64,000 nucleotides of DNA from Faecenecus sp036648855 (GTDB lineage Bacteria > Bacillota_I > Bacilli_A > RF39 > UBA660), in NCBI GenBank assembly GCA_036648855.1, contig JAVWCU010000002.1, positions 1 through 64,000 on the forward strand, in the 5' to 3' direction. Both the position numbers and the translations under genes were made by a program. Below the pieces are notes generated by a model, which made no database searches, had not been told where the DNA came from, and saw only the letters and a program-made list of their open reading frames with translations. Numbering within the stretch: the first letter of the stretch is position 1; each line of letters begins with the position of its first letter. This document shows positions 49,815 through 57,223 of the stretch, one piece after another.

Positions 49815-49983
49815 TTGATAAAGTTTATAATATAGTAAATTACAGTAAAAAATGTTGCATGTTTGCCATGAAATGTATTATTATATATAGGATGCAATGA
49901 ATATGCTAAAACTAAGTCAGAATCGGAAGATAGCAGCTTTAATAGATTTTATTCATGTGCATCTTTTTTATGAGGTGATAACT

Positions 49984-50436
49984 TTGAATATAAATGTAAA
50001 ATGGATGAAATTAGCTTTATTACAAGCATATAAAGCTTTATTAAAAAATGAAGTCCCTGTTGGTGCTGTCATAGTTAGGAATGGTAAGATTATTTCTAGG
50101 GCTTATAATATGAAAGAAACCAAAAATGTTGTTACTAAACATGCAGAACTTATTGCAATTGAAAAAGCTTCTAGAAAAATCGCTAATTGGCGACTTGTAG
50201 ACTGTGATATATATATTACTCTTAAGCCTTGTCCTATGTGTGCTAGTGCTATCAAGCAGGCTCGAATTAGACATGTATATTATGGAACTAGTAGCTATAA
50301 TAATGAAGAAAGTAATATAGTGAATAAAATATTTACAAATAAGGATTCAAATTGTATTGTCAATATGACTGGGGGAATTTTGAAGGAAGACTGTAACAAT
50401 ATAATAACTGAATTTTTCAAAAGCAGGAGAGATTAG
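49984..50436 (+). CDS. tadA: tRNA-specific adenosine deaminase
   Basis: Deaminase (150 residues) making inosine at the wobble position of tRNA-Arg(ACG). Zinc and catalytic residues: His53 and Glu55 in KHAELIAIEKA, and Cys83/Cys86 in KPCPMCASAIKQARI. The open frame extends to an ATG at 49897, but the family N-terminus (KWMKLALLQAYKAL) begins after TTG 49984, which follows GAGGTGAT at good spacing. The 170 bases between the array and this start hold A+T-rich sequence and no gene. tadA-dnaX order as in B. subtilis, but without the SRP RNA gene between them. Confidence 0.92.
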   Translation: MNINVKWMKLALLQAYKALLKNEVPVGAVIVRNGKIISRAYNMKETKNVVTKHAELIAIEKASRKIANWRLVDCDIYITLKPCPMCASAIKQARIRHVYYGTSSYNNEESNIVNKIFTNKDSNCIVNMTGGILKEDCNNIITEFFKSRRD

Positions 50437-50493
50437 CATTAATTTTTTTAATATTATATGTTATACTATAGTAGTAGTTTTGGAGGTGATTAT

Positions 50494-52191
50494 ATGGCAT
50501 ATCAAGCATTATATAGAAAGTATCGTCCTTGTATATTTGATGAGGTTGTAGGACAAGATATTGCAAATAAGACACTGAAAAATGCTTTGGTTACTAATAG
50601 GGTATCTCATGCATATTTGTTTTCTGGACCTAGGGGTATTGGAAAGACAACTTTAGCAAAAATATTGGCAAAGGCTGTTAATTGTTTAAATTTAAATGAT
50701 GGAAATCCTTGCCAAGTTTGTTCTAATTGTTTAGAGTCTGCAAAAAGAGAGTGTACAGATATAATTGAAATAGATGCTGCTTCAAATAATGGAGTCGATG
50801 AGATAAGAGAATTAAAAAATAAAATAAACTTGGTACCAACGGCATTGAATTATAAGGTTTATATCATAGATGAGGTCCATATGCTTTCTACTGGAGCTTT
50901 TAATGCTTTACTAAAGACTTTGGAGGAACCGCCTTCACATGTTATCTTTATTTTAGCAACTACAGATCTTAATAAAGTCCCAGTAACTATTGTTTCTCGC
51001 TGTCAGTGTTTCAATTTAAAACGAATTAAGGTCCAAGATATTGTTGAAAGATTAAAGTTAATTGTAAAAAATGAAAACATATCAATTGATAGTGAAGTAT
51101 TGGAAGAAATTGCCAAATTTGCAGATGGTGGAATGAGAGATGCAGTGGGTTTGTTAGATAAATTAACTTCCTATACTTCTGATAGAATTACACTTGAAAA
51201 TATGAGAGAAATAAATGGCTTGATTTCACAGACGGAAATAATTTTATTTATTGAAAAGGTTAAGTCTAATGATGTGCTATTTATTCTTAATAAGATAGCT
51301 TATTTATATGATAATGGGAAAGATTTTATATTTTTTACGGAGGAGTTAATTTTAGAACTAAGAAATCAATTAGTGGAAAAATATACTCAACATGATGATA
51401 ATATAGATAGTAGTTGGATAAACAAATTTGCTTTAGCTCTAAATCATACTTTATCCGAATTAAAAAATTCTAATAATAAAAGAGTGTTATTAGAAATAGA
51501 ATTACTTAGCTTTATGAGTAGTTCAAGTGAAAAAGCACATTATGATGAGAAAATTATTTCCCGGGAAATAAAAGTTGAACAAAAGTTCGATAATAAAACA
51601 AACGTAAATGAAGATAATCTTAATACTAATTTACAAAAAACCAGTATAAAAGAAGAAAAAGAAAATATTGGTTTTGAGAAAAGGCAAGATTTACGTATTT
51701 CTAATACATTTGCTTTAGCTACTAGAGAAGACTTGAATTTTATAAAAAAACAATGGAAAACTATTTCTAATTATACTATTGATTGTGATGTAGGTGTGAT
51801 TGCTTGTTTTCTTACTGATGGTACACCAGCAGCGGCAAGTAAAAATAACTTAATTATAACTTTTGAGTATGCTTCTTTGATAGAAAGAGGAAATAGTATG
51901 TTAGAAGATATAGAAAAATTTATTAATAAAATAGCAAATATTAATTATAAAGTTGTATTATTAACTACTGAACAATGGTTAATAGAAAAAAAGAAGTATA
52001 TTAGCAATAAAAAAAATAATATAATTTATGAATATGTTAATGAAGATAATACTAGTATTAATTATATTTCAAAATATAGTGCTGATAATAGTAATAAACA
52101 GTCGGTAAATGGGGGGCTTAATGAGCTATCAGAGCTTACAAAGTCTACTATTCAATTATTTGGTAACAAAGTTGTTAAAATAGAGGAATGA
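50494..52191 (+). CDS. dnaX: DNA polymerase III subunits gamma and tau
   Basis: Clamp-loader ATPase (565 residues). Starts MAYQALYRKYRPCIFDEVVGQ, Walker A GPRGIGKTTLAK near 45, a four-Cys zinc site (CLNLNDGNPCQVCSNC near 64-79), DEVHMLS Walker B and sensor region SRCQCFNLKRI. A C-terminal extension (about 370-565) is the tau-like part. The frame opens at 50458; GGAGGTGA sets the ATG at 50494. The gene body carries a perfect Noc-binding palindrome at 51556. Confidence 0.95.
   Translation: MAYQALYRKYRPCIFDEVVGQDIANKTLKNALVTNRVSHAYLFSGPRGIGKTTLAKILAKAVNCLNLNDGNPCQVCSNCLESAKRECTDIIEIDAASNNGVDEIRELKNKINLVPTALNYKVYIIDEVHMLSTGAFNALLKTLEEPPSHVIFILATTDLNKVPVTIVSRCQCFNLKRIKVQDIVERLKLIVKNENISIDSEVLEEIAKFADGGMRDAVGLLDKLTSYTSDRITLENMREINGLISQTEIILFIEKVKSNDVLFILNKIAYLYDNGKDFIFFTEELILELRNQLVEKYTQHDDNIDSSWINKFALALNHTLSELKNSNNKRVLLEIELLSFMSSSSEKAHYDEKIISREIKVEQKFDNKTNVNEDNLNTNLQKTSIKEEKENIGFEKRQDLRISNTFALATREDLNFIKKQWKTISNYTIDCDVGVIACFLTDGTPAAASKNNLIITFEYASLIERGNSMLEDIEKFINKIANINYKVVLLTTEQWLIEKKKYISNKKNNIIYEYVNEDNTSINYISKYSADNSNKQSVNGGLNELSELTKSTIQLFGNKVVKIEE
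51556..51569. promoter_or_regulatory. Noc-binding site inside dnaX
   Basis: ATTTCCCGGGAAAT, perfect NBS, encoding I-I-S-R-E in the linker after the ATPase core. It uses TCC and CGG, rare choices in this A+T-rich genome, which suggests the DNA sequence itself is kept. Confidence 0.8.
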
Positions 52192-52206
52192 AAGAAGGAA
52201 TAAACA

Positions 52207-52503
52207 ATGAATATGCAGGCTTTAATGAAACAGGCTCAGACTTTGCAGAAGGATATGATGAACACAAAAAATGAAATTGATAAGATGGAATTTACTGGAG
52301 AAAATTCTTTTGTAAAAGTGGTTGTTAACGGGAAAAAGGAAGTGCTTTCTATAGCAATAGATCGTAATGTTAAATTAGATATAGATGATTTGGAAGTACT
52401 AGAGGATATATTAGTGGTGGCTATTAATGCAGCATTAAGAAAGGTTGAAGAAACGACGGAAACTAAAATGGGAAAATTTAGTAATATCCCTGGTTTGTTT
52501 TAG
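52207..52503 (+). CDS. ebfC: Nucleoid-associated protein EbfC/YbaB family
   Basis: Small DNA-binding dimer (98 residues): MNMQALMKQAQTLQKDMM, then VVNGKKEVLSIAIDRNV. Conserved between dnaX and recR in most bacteria; role unclear, possibly linked to RecR. It ends directly against recR. Confidence 0.94.
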   Translation: MNMQALMKQAQTLQKDMMNTKNEIDKMEFTGENSFVKVVVNGKKEVLSIAIDRNVKLDIDDLEVLEDILVVAINAALRKVEETTETKMGKFSNIPGLF

Positions 52504-52512
52504 GTGTTAGTA

Positions 52513-53109
52513 ATGTATCCAGAGAGTTTGACAAACTTAATAGAGAGTTTTAGATACTTGCCTGGTATAGGAGAAAAGACTGCTGAAAGGCTGGCTTTTG
52601 CTGTCCTAAATTTATCAACAGAAAAAGCTGAATTGTTTTCTGCTAGCATAGGTGAGGTTAAATCTAAGATTCATCAATGTCCAAATTGTAATAATATGAC
52701 AGAAAAGCCAATATGTGATTTATGTACTAATGAATTAAGAAATCATGAGACTTTATGTGTAGTTGAGGATCCAAAAAGTGTATTTCTTTTTGAAAAACTA
52801 GGAACATTTGAAGGAGTTTATCATGTTATAAATGGTTTGATCTCCCCGATTGATGGTATTAATCCTGAAGATATAGGACTTGATAAGTTAATTAGTCGTA
52901 TTAAAACAGGAAAATTTAAGGAAATAATACTAGCTTTTAGGTCTAGTATTGAAGGAGAGACAACTGCTCTTTATATAAAAAAAGTTCTAGATGGTCTTAA
53001 TTTGACTATTTCTAAAATAGCAAGTGGAATACCAATGGGAGCAGATATAGAATATATTGATGCTTTAACACTTGAAAGAGCTTTTAATGATCGTAAGAAT
53101 ATAGAATAA
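52513..53109 (+). CDS. recR: Recombination mediator protein RecR
   Basis: Ring-forming protein (198 residues, the same as in B. subtilis) of the RecFOR pathway. The helix-hairpin-helix YLPGIGEKTAERLAF is near 17, a C4 zinc finger CPNCNNMTEKPICDLC near 55-72, TOPRIM ETLCVVEDPKSVF near 80 and GIPMGADIEYIDALTLERAF at the end. AGGTG lies just before the ATG at 52513; an upstream GTG overlaps it. Confidence 0.96.
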   Translation: MYPESLTNLIESFRYLPGIGEKTAERLAFAVLNLSTEKAELFSASIGEVKSKIHQCPNCNNMTEKPICDLCTNELRNHETLCVVEDPKSVFLFEKLGTFEGVYHVINGLISPIDGINPEDIGLDKLISRIKTGKFKEIILAFRSSIEGETTALYIKKVLDGLNLTISKIASGIPMGADIEYIDALTLERAFNDRKNIE

Positions 53110-53115
53110 ATTACA

Positions 53116-53148
53116 TGTCCTCTCATAATGTTAAATTAAGAGGTGACA
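53116..53148 (+). promoter_or_regulatory. Hairpin covering the bofA Shine-Dalgarno
   Basis: TGTCCTCT (53116-53123) can pair with AGAG and GACA (53139-53148, two-base bulge), which include the AGAGGTGA ribosome site of bofA. It could lower bofA translation in the operon. Confidence 0.4.
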
Positions 53149-53149
53149 T

Positions 53150-53338
53150 ATGTTTAAGTGGATATATAAGTGCTTAAAAAAAATAGTTTTTGGGGCATTT
53201 GTTTTATATGGCTATAATTTGCTAGCAATATCATTTGATTTAGTTATTCCTATAAATGTTTTTACGGTATCATTAGTTAGTTTTCTAGGATTGCCTGCTT
53301 TATTTGCTTTAATTTTATTATTTGTTATTGTATTTTGA
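53150..53338 (+). CDS. bofA: Pro-sigma-K processing inhibitor BofA
   Basis: Small membrane protein (62 residues) with two hydrophobic segments. The C-terminal IPINVFTVSLVSFLGLPALFALILL is the BofA signature. In B. subtilis it inhibits the protease SpoIVFB until a forespore signal arrives. It is shorter than the B. subtilis protein (87), missing N-terminal residues. Conserved place after recR. Confidence 0.88.
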   Translation: MFKWIYKCLKKIVFGAFVLYGYNLLAISFDLVIPINVFTVSLVSFLGLPALFALILLFVIVF

Positions 53339-53348
53339 GGTGATGTAA

Positions 53349-54248
53349 ATGTTTGAACAATATAAGGATAGTCAAAAGAGTTTTTATGATATTATTACTG
53401 CTTCTGTAATTAATAACAAGAAAATATCACATGCTTATTTTATAGAAACTAATGGCTTTAAAGAGAGTAATCAGTTAGCAATATCATTTGCTAAATTTTT
53501 ATTATGTAAACATAATTTTACTAATAGTGATAAGTGTGGTTTATGTGAATTATGTAGATTGATTGATTACAATAATTGTTTAGATTTTAAAATTATTGAG
53601 CCTGATGGCAACTGGATAAAAAAAGAACAATTAACGCAACTACAAAGTGAATTTAATACTAAATCATTAATAAATGGGTATAGAGTTTATATTATTAAGG
53701 AAGCTGATAAGTTGACGGGGGCTGCAGCAAATTCCTTATTAAAGTTTCTTGAAGAACCAGAAGAAAATATTATTGCTATTTTATTATCAGATAATAGATA
53801 TAACGTAATTGATACAATAATTTCTAGGTGCCAAGTATATCAACTTGAAAATAAGGAAGGTAATCTTTTGCCTCAAAACGATTTATATGTTGATATTACC
53901 TATAAATTTTTAAGCTATGTAGAATTAAATGGAGTTAAAGCTATTGCCCATGAAAATGAATTATTAAATAGTGTCATTCAAACAAAAGAGCAACTAGTAG
54001 AAATTATTCCATATTTTGGACAATTTTATGAAACCTTATTAGATATTATTTTAAAGAGAAACTCTATACATACTTGTTTTAATAGGTATCATAATGATAT
54101 GATAGGTTTATCAGAAAAAAACAGTTTAGAGAGTTTAGCACGGAAAATAGGTTTAATTTATGACTTGCCAGAAAAAGTTCAATTTAATAGTAATCAGGCT
54201 TTATTATTGGACAAGCTTATTATTGATTTAAATGGGGGTGTGAAATAA
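53349..54248 (+). CDS. holB: DNA polymerase III subunit delta-prime
   Basis: Clamp-loader AAA+ subunit (299 residues) that lacks a working Walker A, as is normal for delta-prime. Seen: KKISHAYFIET at the N-terminus, a zinc-type CGLCELCRLI, YRVYIIKEADKLTGAAANSLLKFLEEPEENIIAIL and SRCQVYQL. GAGGTGATG precedes the start, inside the bofA end. Confidence 0.93.
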   Translation: MFEQYKDSQKSFYDIITASVINNKKISHAYFIETNGFKESNQLAISFAKFLLCKHNFTNSDKCGLCELCRLIDYNNCLDFKIIEPDGNWIKKEQLTQLQSEFNTKSLINGYRVYIIKEADKLTGAAANSLLKFLEEPEENIIAILLSDNRYNVIDTIISRCQVYQLENKEGNLLPQNDLYVDITYKFLSYVELNGVKAIAHENELLNSVIQTKEQLVEIIPYFGQFYETLLDIILKRNSIHTCFNRYHNDMIGLSEKNSLESLARKIGLIYDLPEKVQFNSNQALLLDKLIIDLNGGVK

Positions 54249-55051
54249 TGCGTGTAATTGGAGCGAATTTTAAAACAAATGGGAGAATATATTATTTTAT
54301 TGATAACGGATTAGAGATAAAAGCAAATACTTCAATAATTGTTGAAACAGAAAAGGGCTTGCAATATGCAAGTGTTATAATTCCCTCTGTAGAAATGGAT
54401 GAGAGTAGTATAGGAGTTGAATTAAAGCCAGTAATTAGAGTAGTTACAGTGGAAGACGAGAAGAAGCATCAAAAAAACTTAGCAGACGCTAACAAAGCGT
54501 ATTTAGAGTCTAGGGAAATTGTTAATACTTTAAATTTAAAAATGAATATTTTGGATGCAAGTTATACTTTTGATCGTAATCAGCTTTTATTTAATTTTGT
54601 TGCAGAGTCAAGGGTTGATTTTAGGGAATTAGCTAAAAAATTAGCTCAATTATATCATACTAGAATTGAATTAAGACAAATTGGGGTTAGGGATAAGGCA
54701 AAAGAAGTAGGTGGACTAGGTCCATGTGGAAGATTTTTATGTTGTAATAGTTTCTTATCAGATTTTGCTAGTGTTTCAATTAATATGGCTAAAAATCAAT
54801 ATATTGCATTGAATCCAACAAAGATAAACGGTGTATGTGGTAGATTATTGTGTTGTCTAAATTATGAAGATGAAATATATACTGAATTAAAAAGAGAAAT
54901 GCCACAGCTAGGATCTTTTATTGATACCCCAGATGGCCATGGAAAAGTAGTGGGTATAGATATATTTAAAAAGCTAGTAACAGTTGAACTGAAAGATAGA
55001 AAATATGGTAAATATAGTTTGTCAGAGGTAAATAATGGAAGTATTACATAG
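54248..55051 (+). CDS. ricT: PSP1/RicT family protein
   Basis: Fe-S cluster protein (267 residues) homologous to B. subtilis RicT (YaaT), which with RicA and RicF forms a complex needed for RNase Y mRNA maturation, competence and sporulation. Cysteine motifs GPCGRFLCCNSF near 158 and GVCGRLLCCLNYE near 197 bind the cluster. The PSP1 domain covers about 60-150. The start overlaps the holB stop. Confidence 0.93.
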   Translation: MRVIGANFKTNGRIYYFIDNGLEIKANTSIIVETEKGLQYASVIIPSVEMDESSIGVELKPVIRVVTVEDEKKHQKNLADANKAYLESREIVNTLNLKMNILDASYTFDRNQLLFNFVAESRVDFRELAKKLAQLYHTRIELRQIGVRDKAKEVGGLGPCGRFLCCNSFLSDFASVSINMAKNQYIALNPTKINGVCGRLLCCLNYEDEIYTELKREMPQLGSFIDTPDGHGKVVGIDIFKKLVTVELKDRKYGKYSLSEVNNGSIT

Positions 55052-55757
55052 TTTGGTTGGATATAAGGATAGAGTAATATATCAAAATACTGAGTGGTTT
55101 ACTTTTTCTTTAGACTCTGTTTTACTTGCTAGATTTGTAACAATAAATAAGAGAATTTCCAAAATACTAGACTTGGGGACAGGTAATGCCCCTATTCCTC
55201 TTATTTTATCCACTAGGACTGATAAACCTATAGTTGGTATAGAACTACAACCTGATGTATGTGAATTAGCTAGGAAATCGGTTGCTAAAAATCATTTAGA
55301 AAGTCAAATTAATATAGACTGTATTAACATAAAAGATATTTGTAGTACTTATTCTGCAGAGACTTTTGATATTATTACGATGAATCCCCCTTATTTTAAG
55401 GTAAAGCAGAATGCTATTATAAATGAGGATATACATAAAACTATTGCTAGACATGAAGTAGAGATAACATTGGAACAAATTATTTCAACAGTTAGATTTT
55501 TATTAAAAACAAATGGTGTGTTTGCAATGGTACATAGAACCGATCGTTTTATAGAAGTTATAGATTTATTACATAAATATAAATTAGAACCAAAGAGAAT
55601 TCAATTTATTTTTCCTAAGGAAAAAGAGTCATCTAATATGTTTTTAATTGAAGTAACAAAAAATGGAAAGACAGGTTTAACTTTATTACCACCACTTTAT
55701 ATTCATAATAATGATGGTAGTTATAGAGAAGAAATAGAAAAAATATTTGTAGATTAG
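55035..55757 (+). CDS. tRNA1(Val) adenine-37 N6-methyltransferase-like protein (YabB)
   Basis: SAM-dependent methyltransferase (240 residues). It starts LHSLVGYKDRVIYQNTEWFTFSLDSVLLA, has SAM motif KILDLGTGNAPIPLIL near 44, and the base-binding NPPYFK near 118. It is orthologous by position to B. subtilis YabB (TrmN6 group). It overlaps ricT by 17 bp. The small yazA gene normally between it and rsmI is absent. Confidence 0.87.
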   Translation: MEVLHSLVGYKDRVIYQNTEWFTFSLDSVLLARFVTINKRISKILDLGTGNAPIPLILSTRTDKPIVGIELQPDVCELARKSVAKNHLESQINIDCINIKDICSTYSAETFDIITMNPPYFKVKQNAIINEDIHKTIARHEVEITLEQIISTVRFLLKTNGVFAMVHRTDRFIEVIDLLHKYKLEPKRIQFIFPKEKESSNMFLIEVTKNGKTGLTLLPPLYIHNNDGSYREEIEKIFVD

Positions 55758-55793
55758 TTATAATAATATTTAAAGAGATTGGAGGTAGAGAAT

Positions 55794-56645
55794 ATGAGTC
55801 AAAAAAGTTATCGCAGTGATGTAAATAAGTTGTATTTAATTCCTACTCCTATTGGCAATATGGAGGACATTACTTTAAGAGCTATTAAAACTTTAGAAAT
55901 GGTAGATATACTTCTTTGTGAAGATACAAGGGTATCTGAGCAGTTGCTTAGAAGTTTAAATATTAAAAAAAAGTTAATAAGTTGTCATGATCATAATGAA
56001 GAAAATATAAAAAAACTAGTTATTCAATATTTAAACGAGGGTAAAAATATAGGTTTAGTAACAGACAGGGGAACTCCTATAATTAGTGATCCAGGGTATA
56101 AAATTGTGGAGGAAGTTATAAAAAATGGTTATGGAGTAATAGGATTGCCTGGTCCTACGGCACTAATTCCAGCATTAATTATGTCTGGAGTGAATCCTTC
56201 TCCATTTTTATTTTATGGCTTTTTAAATGCAAAAGTAGGGAAGAGAGAGAAAGAATTAGAAAGTTTTAAACGTTATTCTTATACACTGATTTTTTATGAA
56301 GCTCCACACAGGATTATAGATACCTTAGATTCGATTTTAAAGATTCTGGGTAATCGTAAAATTGCTCTTTGTAGAGAAATATCTAAAATATATGAAGAAG
56401 TTTATAGAGGAACTATACTAGAGGTTAAAAATGAAATAGATACTGGAATTAAGGGTGAAATAGTTCTTATTGTTGAAGGTAATACTAATCAGGAAGATTT
56501 TTCTAGCTTGACATTAGCTGAACATGTTAAACTATATATAGATTCAGCTGATGGAATAAGTGAAATGGATGCTATTAAACTTGTTTCTAAAGAACGCAAT
56601 ATACCAAAAGCTATTGTGTATAAAGAATACCATATGGGGAAGTGA
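55794..56645 (+). CDS. rsmI: 16S rRNA cytidine-1402 2'-O-methyltransferase
   Basis: Tetrapyrrole-methylase-fold RNA methyltransferase (283 residues). LYLIPTPIGNMEDITLRA, LCEDTRVSEQLLRS, VTDRGTPIISDPGYKIV and GLPGPTALIPAL are the family blocks; FYEAPHRI follows. The ATG at 55794 follows GGAGGTAGAG; an upstream ATG overlaps that RBS. Confidence 0.95.
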   Translation: MSQKSYRSDVNKLYLIPTPIGNMEDITLRAIKTLEMVDILLCEDTRVSEQLLRSLNIKKKLISCHDHNEENIKKLVIQYLNEGKNIGLVTDRGTPIISDPGYKIVEEVIKNGYGVIGLPGPTALIPALIMSGVNPSPFLFYGFLNAKVGKREKELESFKRYSYTLIFYEAPHRIIDTLDSILKILGNRKIALCREISKIYEEVYRGTILEVKNEIDTGIKGEIVLIVEGNTNQEDFSSLTLAEHVKLYIDSADGISEMDAIKLVSKERNIPKAIVYKEYHMGK

Positions 56646-56649
56646 TATA

Positions 56650-57210
56650 ATGTATTTAATTGTTGGATTGGGGAATCCTGGTAGTGAGTATAGTAATACT
56701 AGACACAACATGGGTTTTAGATTTATAGATGCCTATGCTAAAAAGCATCAAATCCAGATAACTAAAAAGAAGTTTGATGGATTGTATAGTGAGTTTACAT
56801 ATAATGGTGAAAAAGTAATTTTATTAAAACCTCAATTGTATATGAATCTTTCTGGTAAAGTTGTAGTACAGTTTATTGATTACTTTAAAATAGATTTACA
56901 GAATTTATTAGTAATAAGTGATGATTTAGATTTACCATTTGGTTCTTTTCGTTTAAAAAAAACAGGTTCTAGCGGTGGACATAATGGCTTGAAAGATATA
57001 GAAGTTAGTGTTGGAACTAAAGATTATAAAAGATTAAAGCTCGGAATATCAAACAATTCTAGTATGGATACTAAGGATTATGTTTTAGGTAAATTCACTA
57101 ATCAGGATATTTTAGTGTTAGAGGGTCTTGAAGGGCAAATTATAAATATTTTAGATGATTTTTTAGAAATTCCATTTGAAAAATTAATGAGTAAGTATAA
57201 TCAAAAATAA
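56650..57210 (+). CDS. pth: Peptidyl-tRNA hydrolase
   Basis: Enzyme (186 residues) recycling peptidyl-tRNA. MYLIVGLGNPGSEYSNTRHNMGFRF includes Asn10 and catalytic His20; SDDLDLPFGSFRLKKTGSSGGHNGLKDI is the second signature. The open frame extends back into rsmI, but GGGAAGTGA sets the ATG at 56650. Known as spoVC in B. subtilis. Confidence 0.96.
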   Translation: MYLIVGLGNPGSEYSNTRHNMGFRFIDAYAKKHQIQITKKKFDGLYSEFTYNGEKVILLKPQLYMNLSGKVVVQFIDYFKIDLQNLLVISDDLDLPFGSFRLKKTGSSGGHNGLKDIEVSVGTKDYKRLKLGISNNSSMDTKDYVLGKFTNQDILVLEGLEGQIINILDDFLEIPFEKLMSKYNQK

Positions 57211-57223
57211 GTGGGTGTATAGG

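Larger units (their letters stand above)
49141..49820. repeat. Tandem array of about 165-bp units carrying parS, DnaA-box-like site and NBS
   Basis: At least four units plus a final parS fill the gene-free stretch after gyrA. Each begins ACCAATG at a parS, has a shared middle (an ATAATTAATAGA-like block with a DnaA-box-like site), an NBS, then ACAAGAAAATA before the next parS. Spacing is regular: parS at 49146, 49308, 49476, 49631 and 49799; NBS at 49273, 49441 and 49596; NBS-to-parS gap 21-22 bases. The gap at 49492-49591 lies inside the array, so copy number is uncertain. No coding region is seen. Confidence 0.9.

Noticed and set aside
49141..49820. Regular repeats resembling a CRISPR array
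   Set aside because: The period is about 165 bp, the repeated cores are parS and NBS palindromes, intervening sequence is itself repeated, and no cas genes are near.
49859..49873. Possible degenerate sixth parS before tadA
   Set aside because: Too many mismatches and no dyad symmetry; not separable from chance.
49124..49983. rRNA operon or tRNA genes downstream of gyrA, a common arrangement in Bacilli
   Set aside because: No 16S, 23S or tRNA-like sequence is present; the stretch is the parS/NBS array and A+T-rich filler.
50437..50493. SRP RNA (scr) gene between tadA and dnaX, as in B. subtilis
   Set aside because: Only 57 bases separate the genes, too short for an SRP RNA, and no conserved tetraloop motif is visible.
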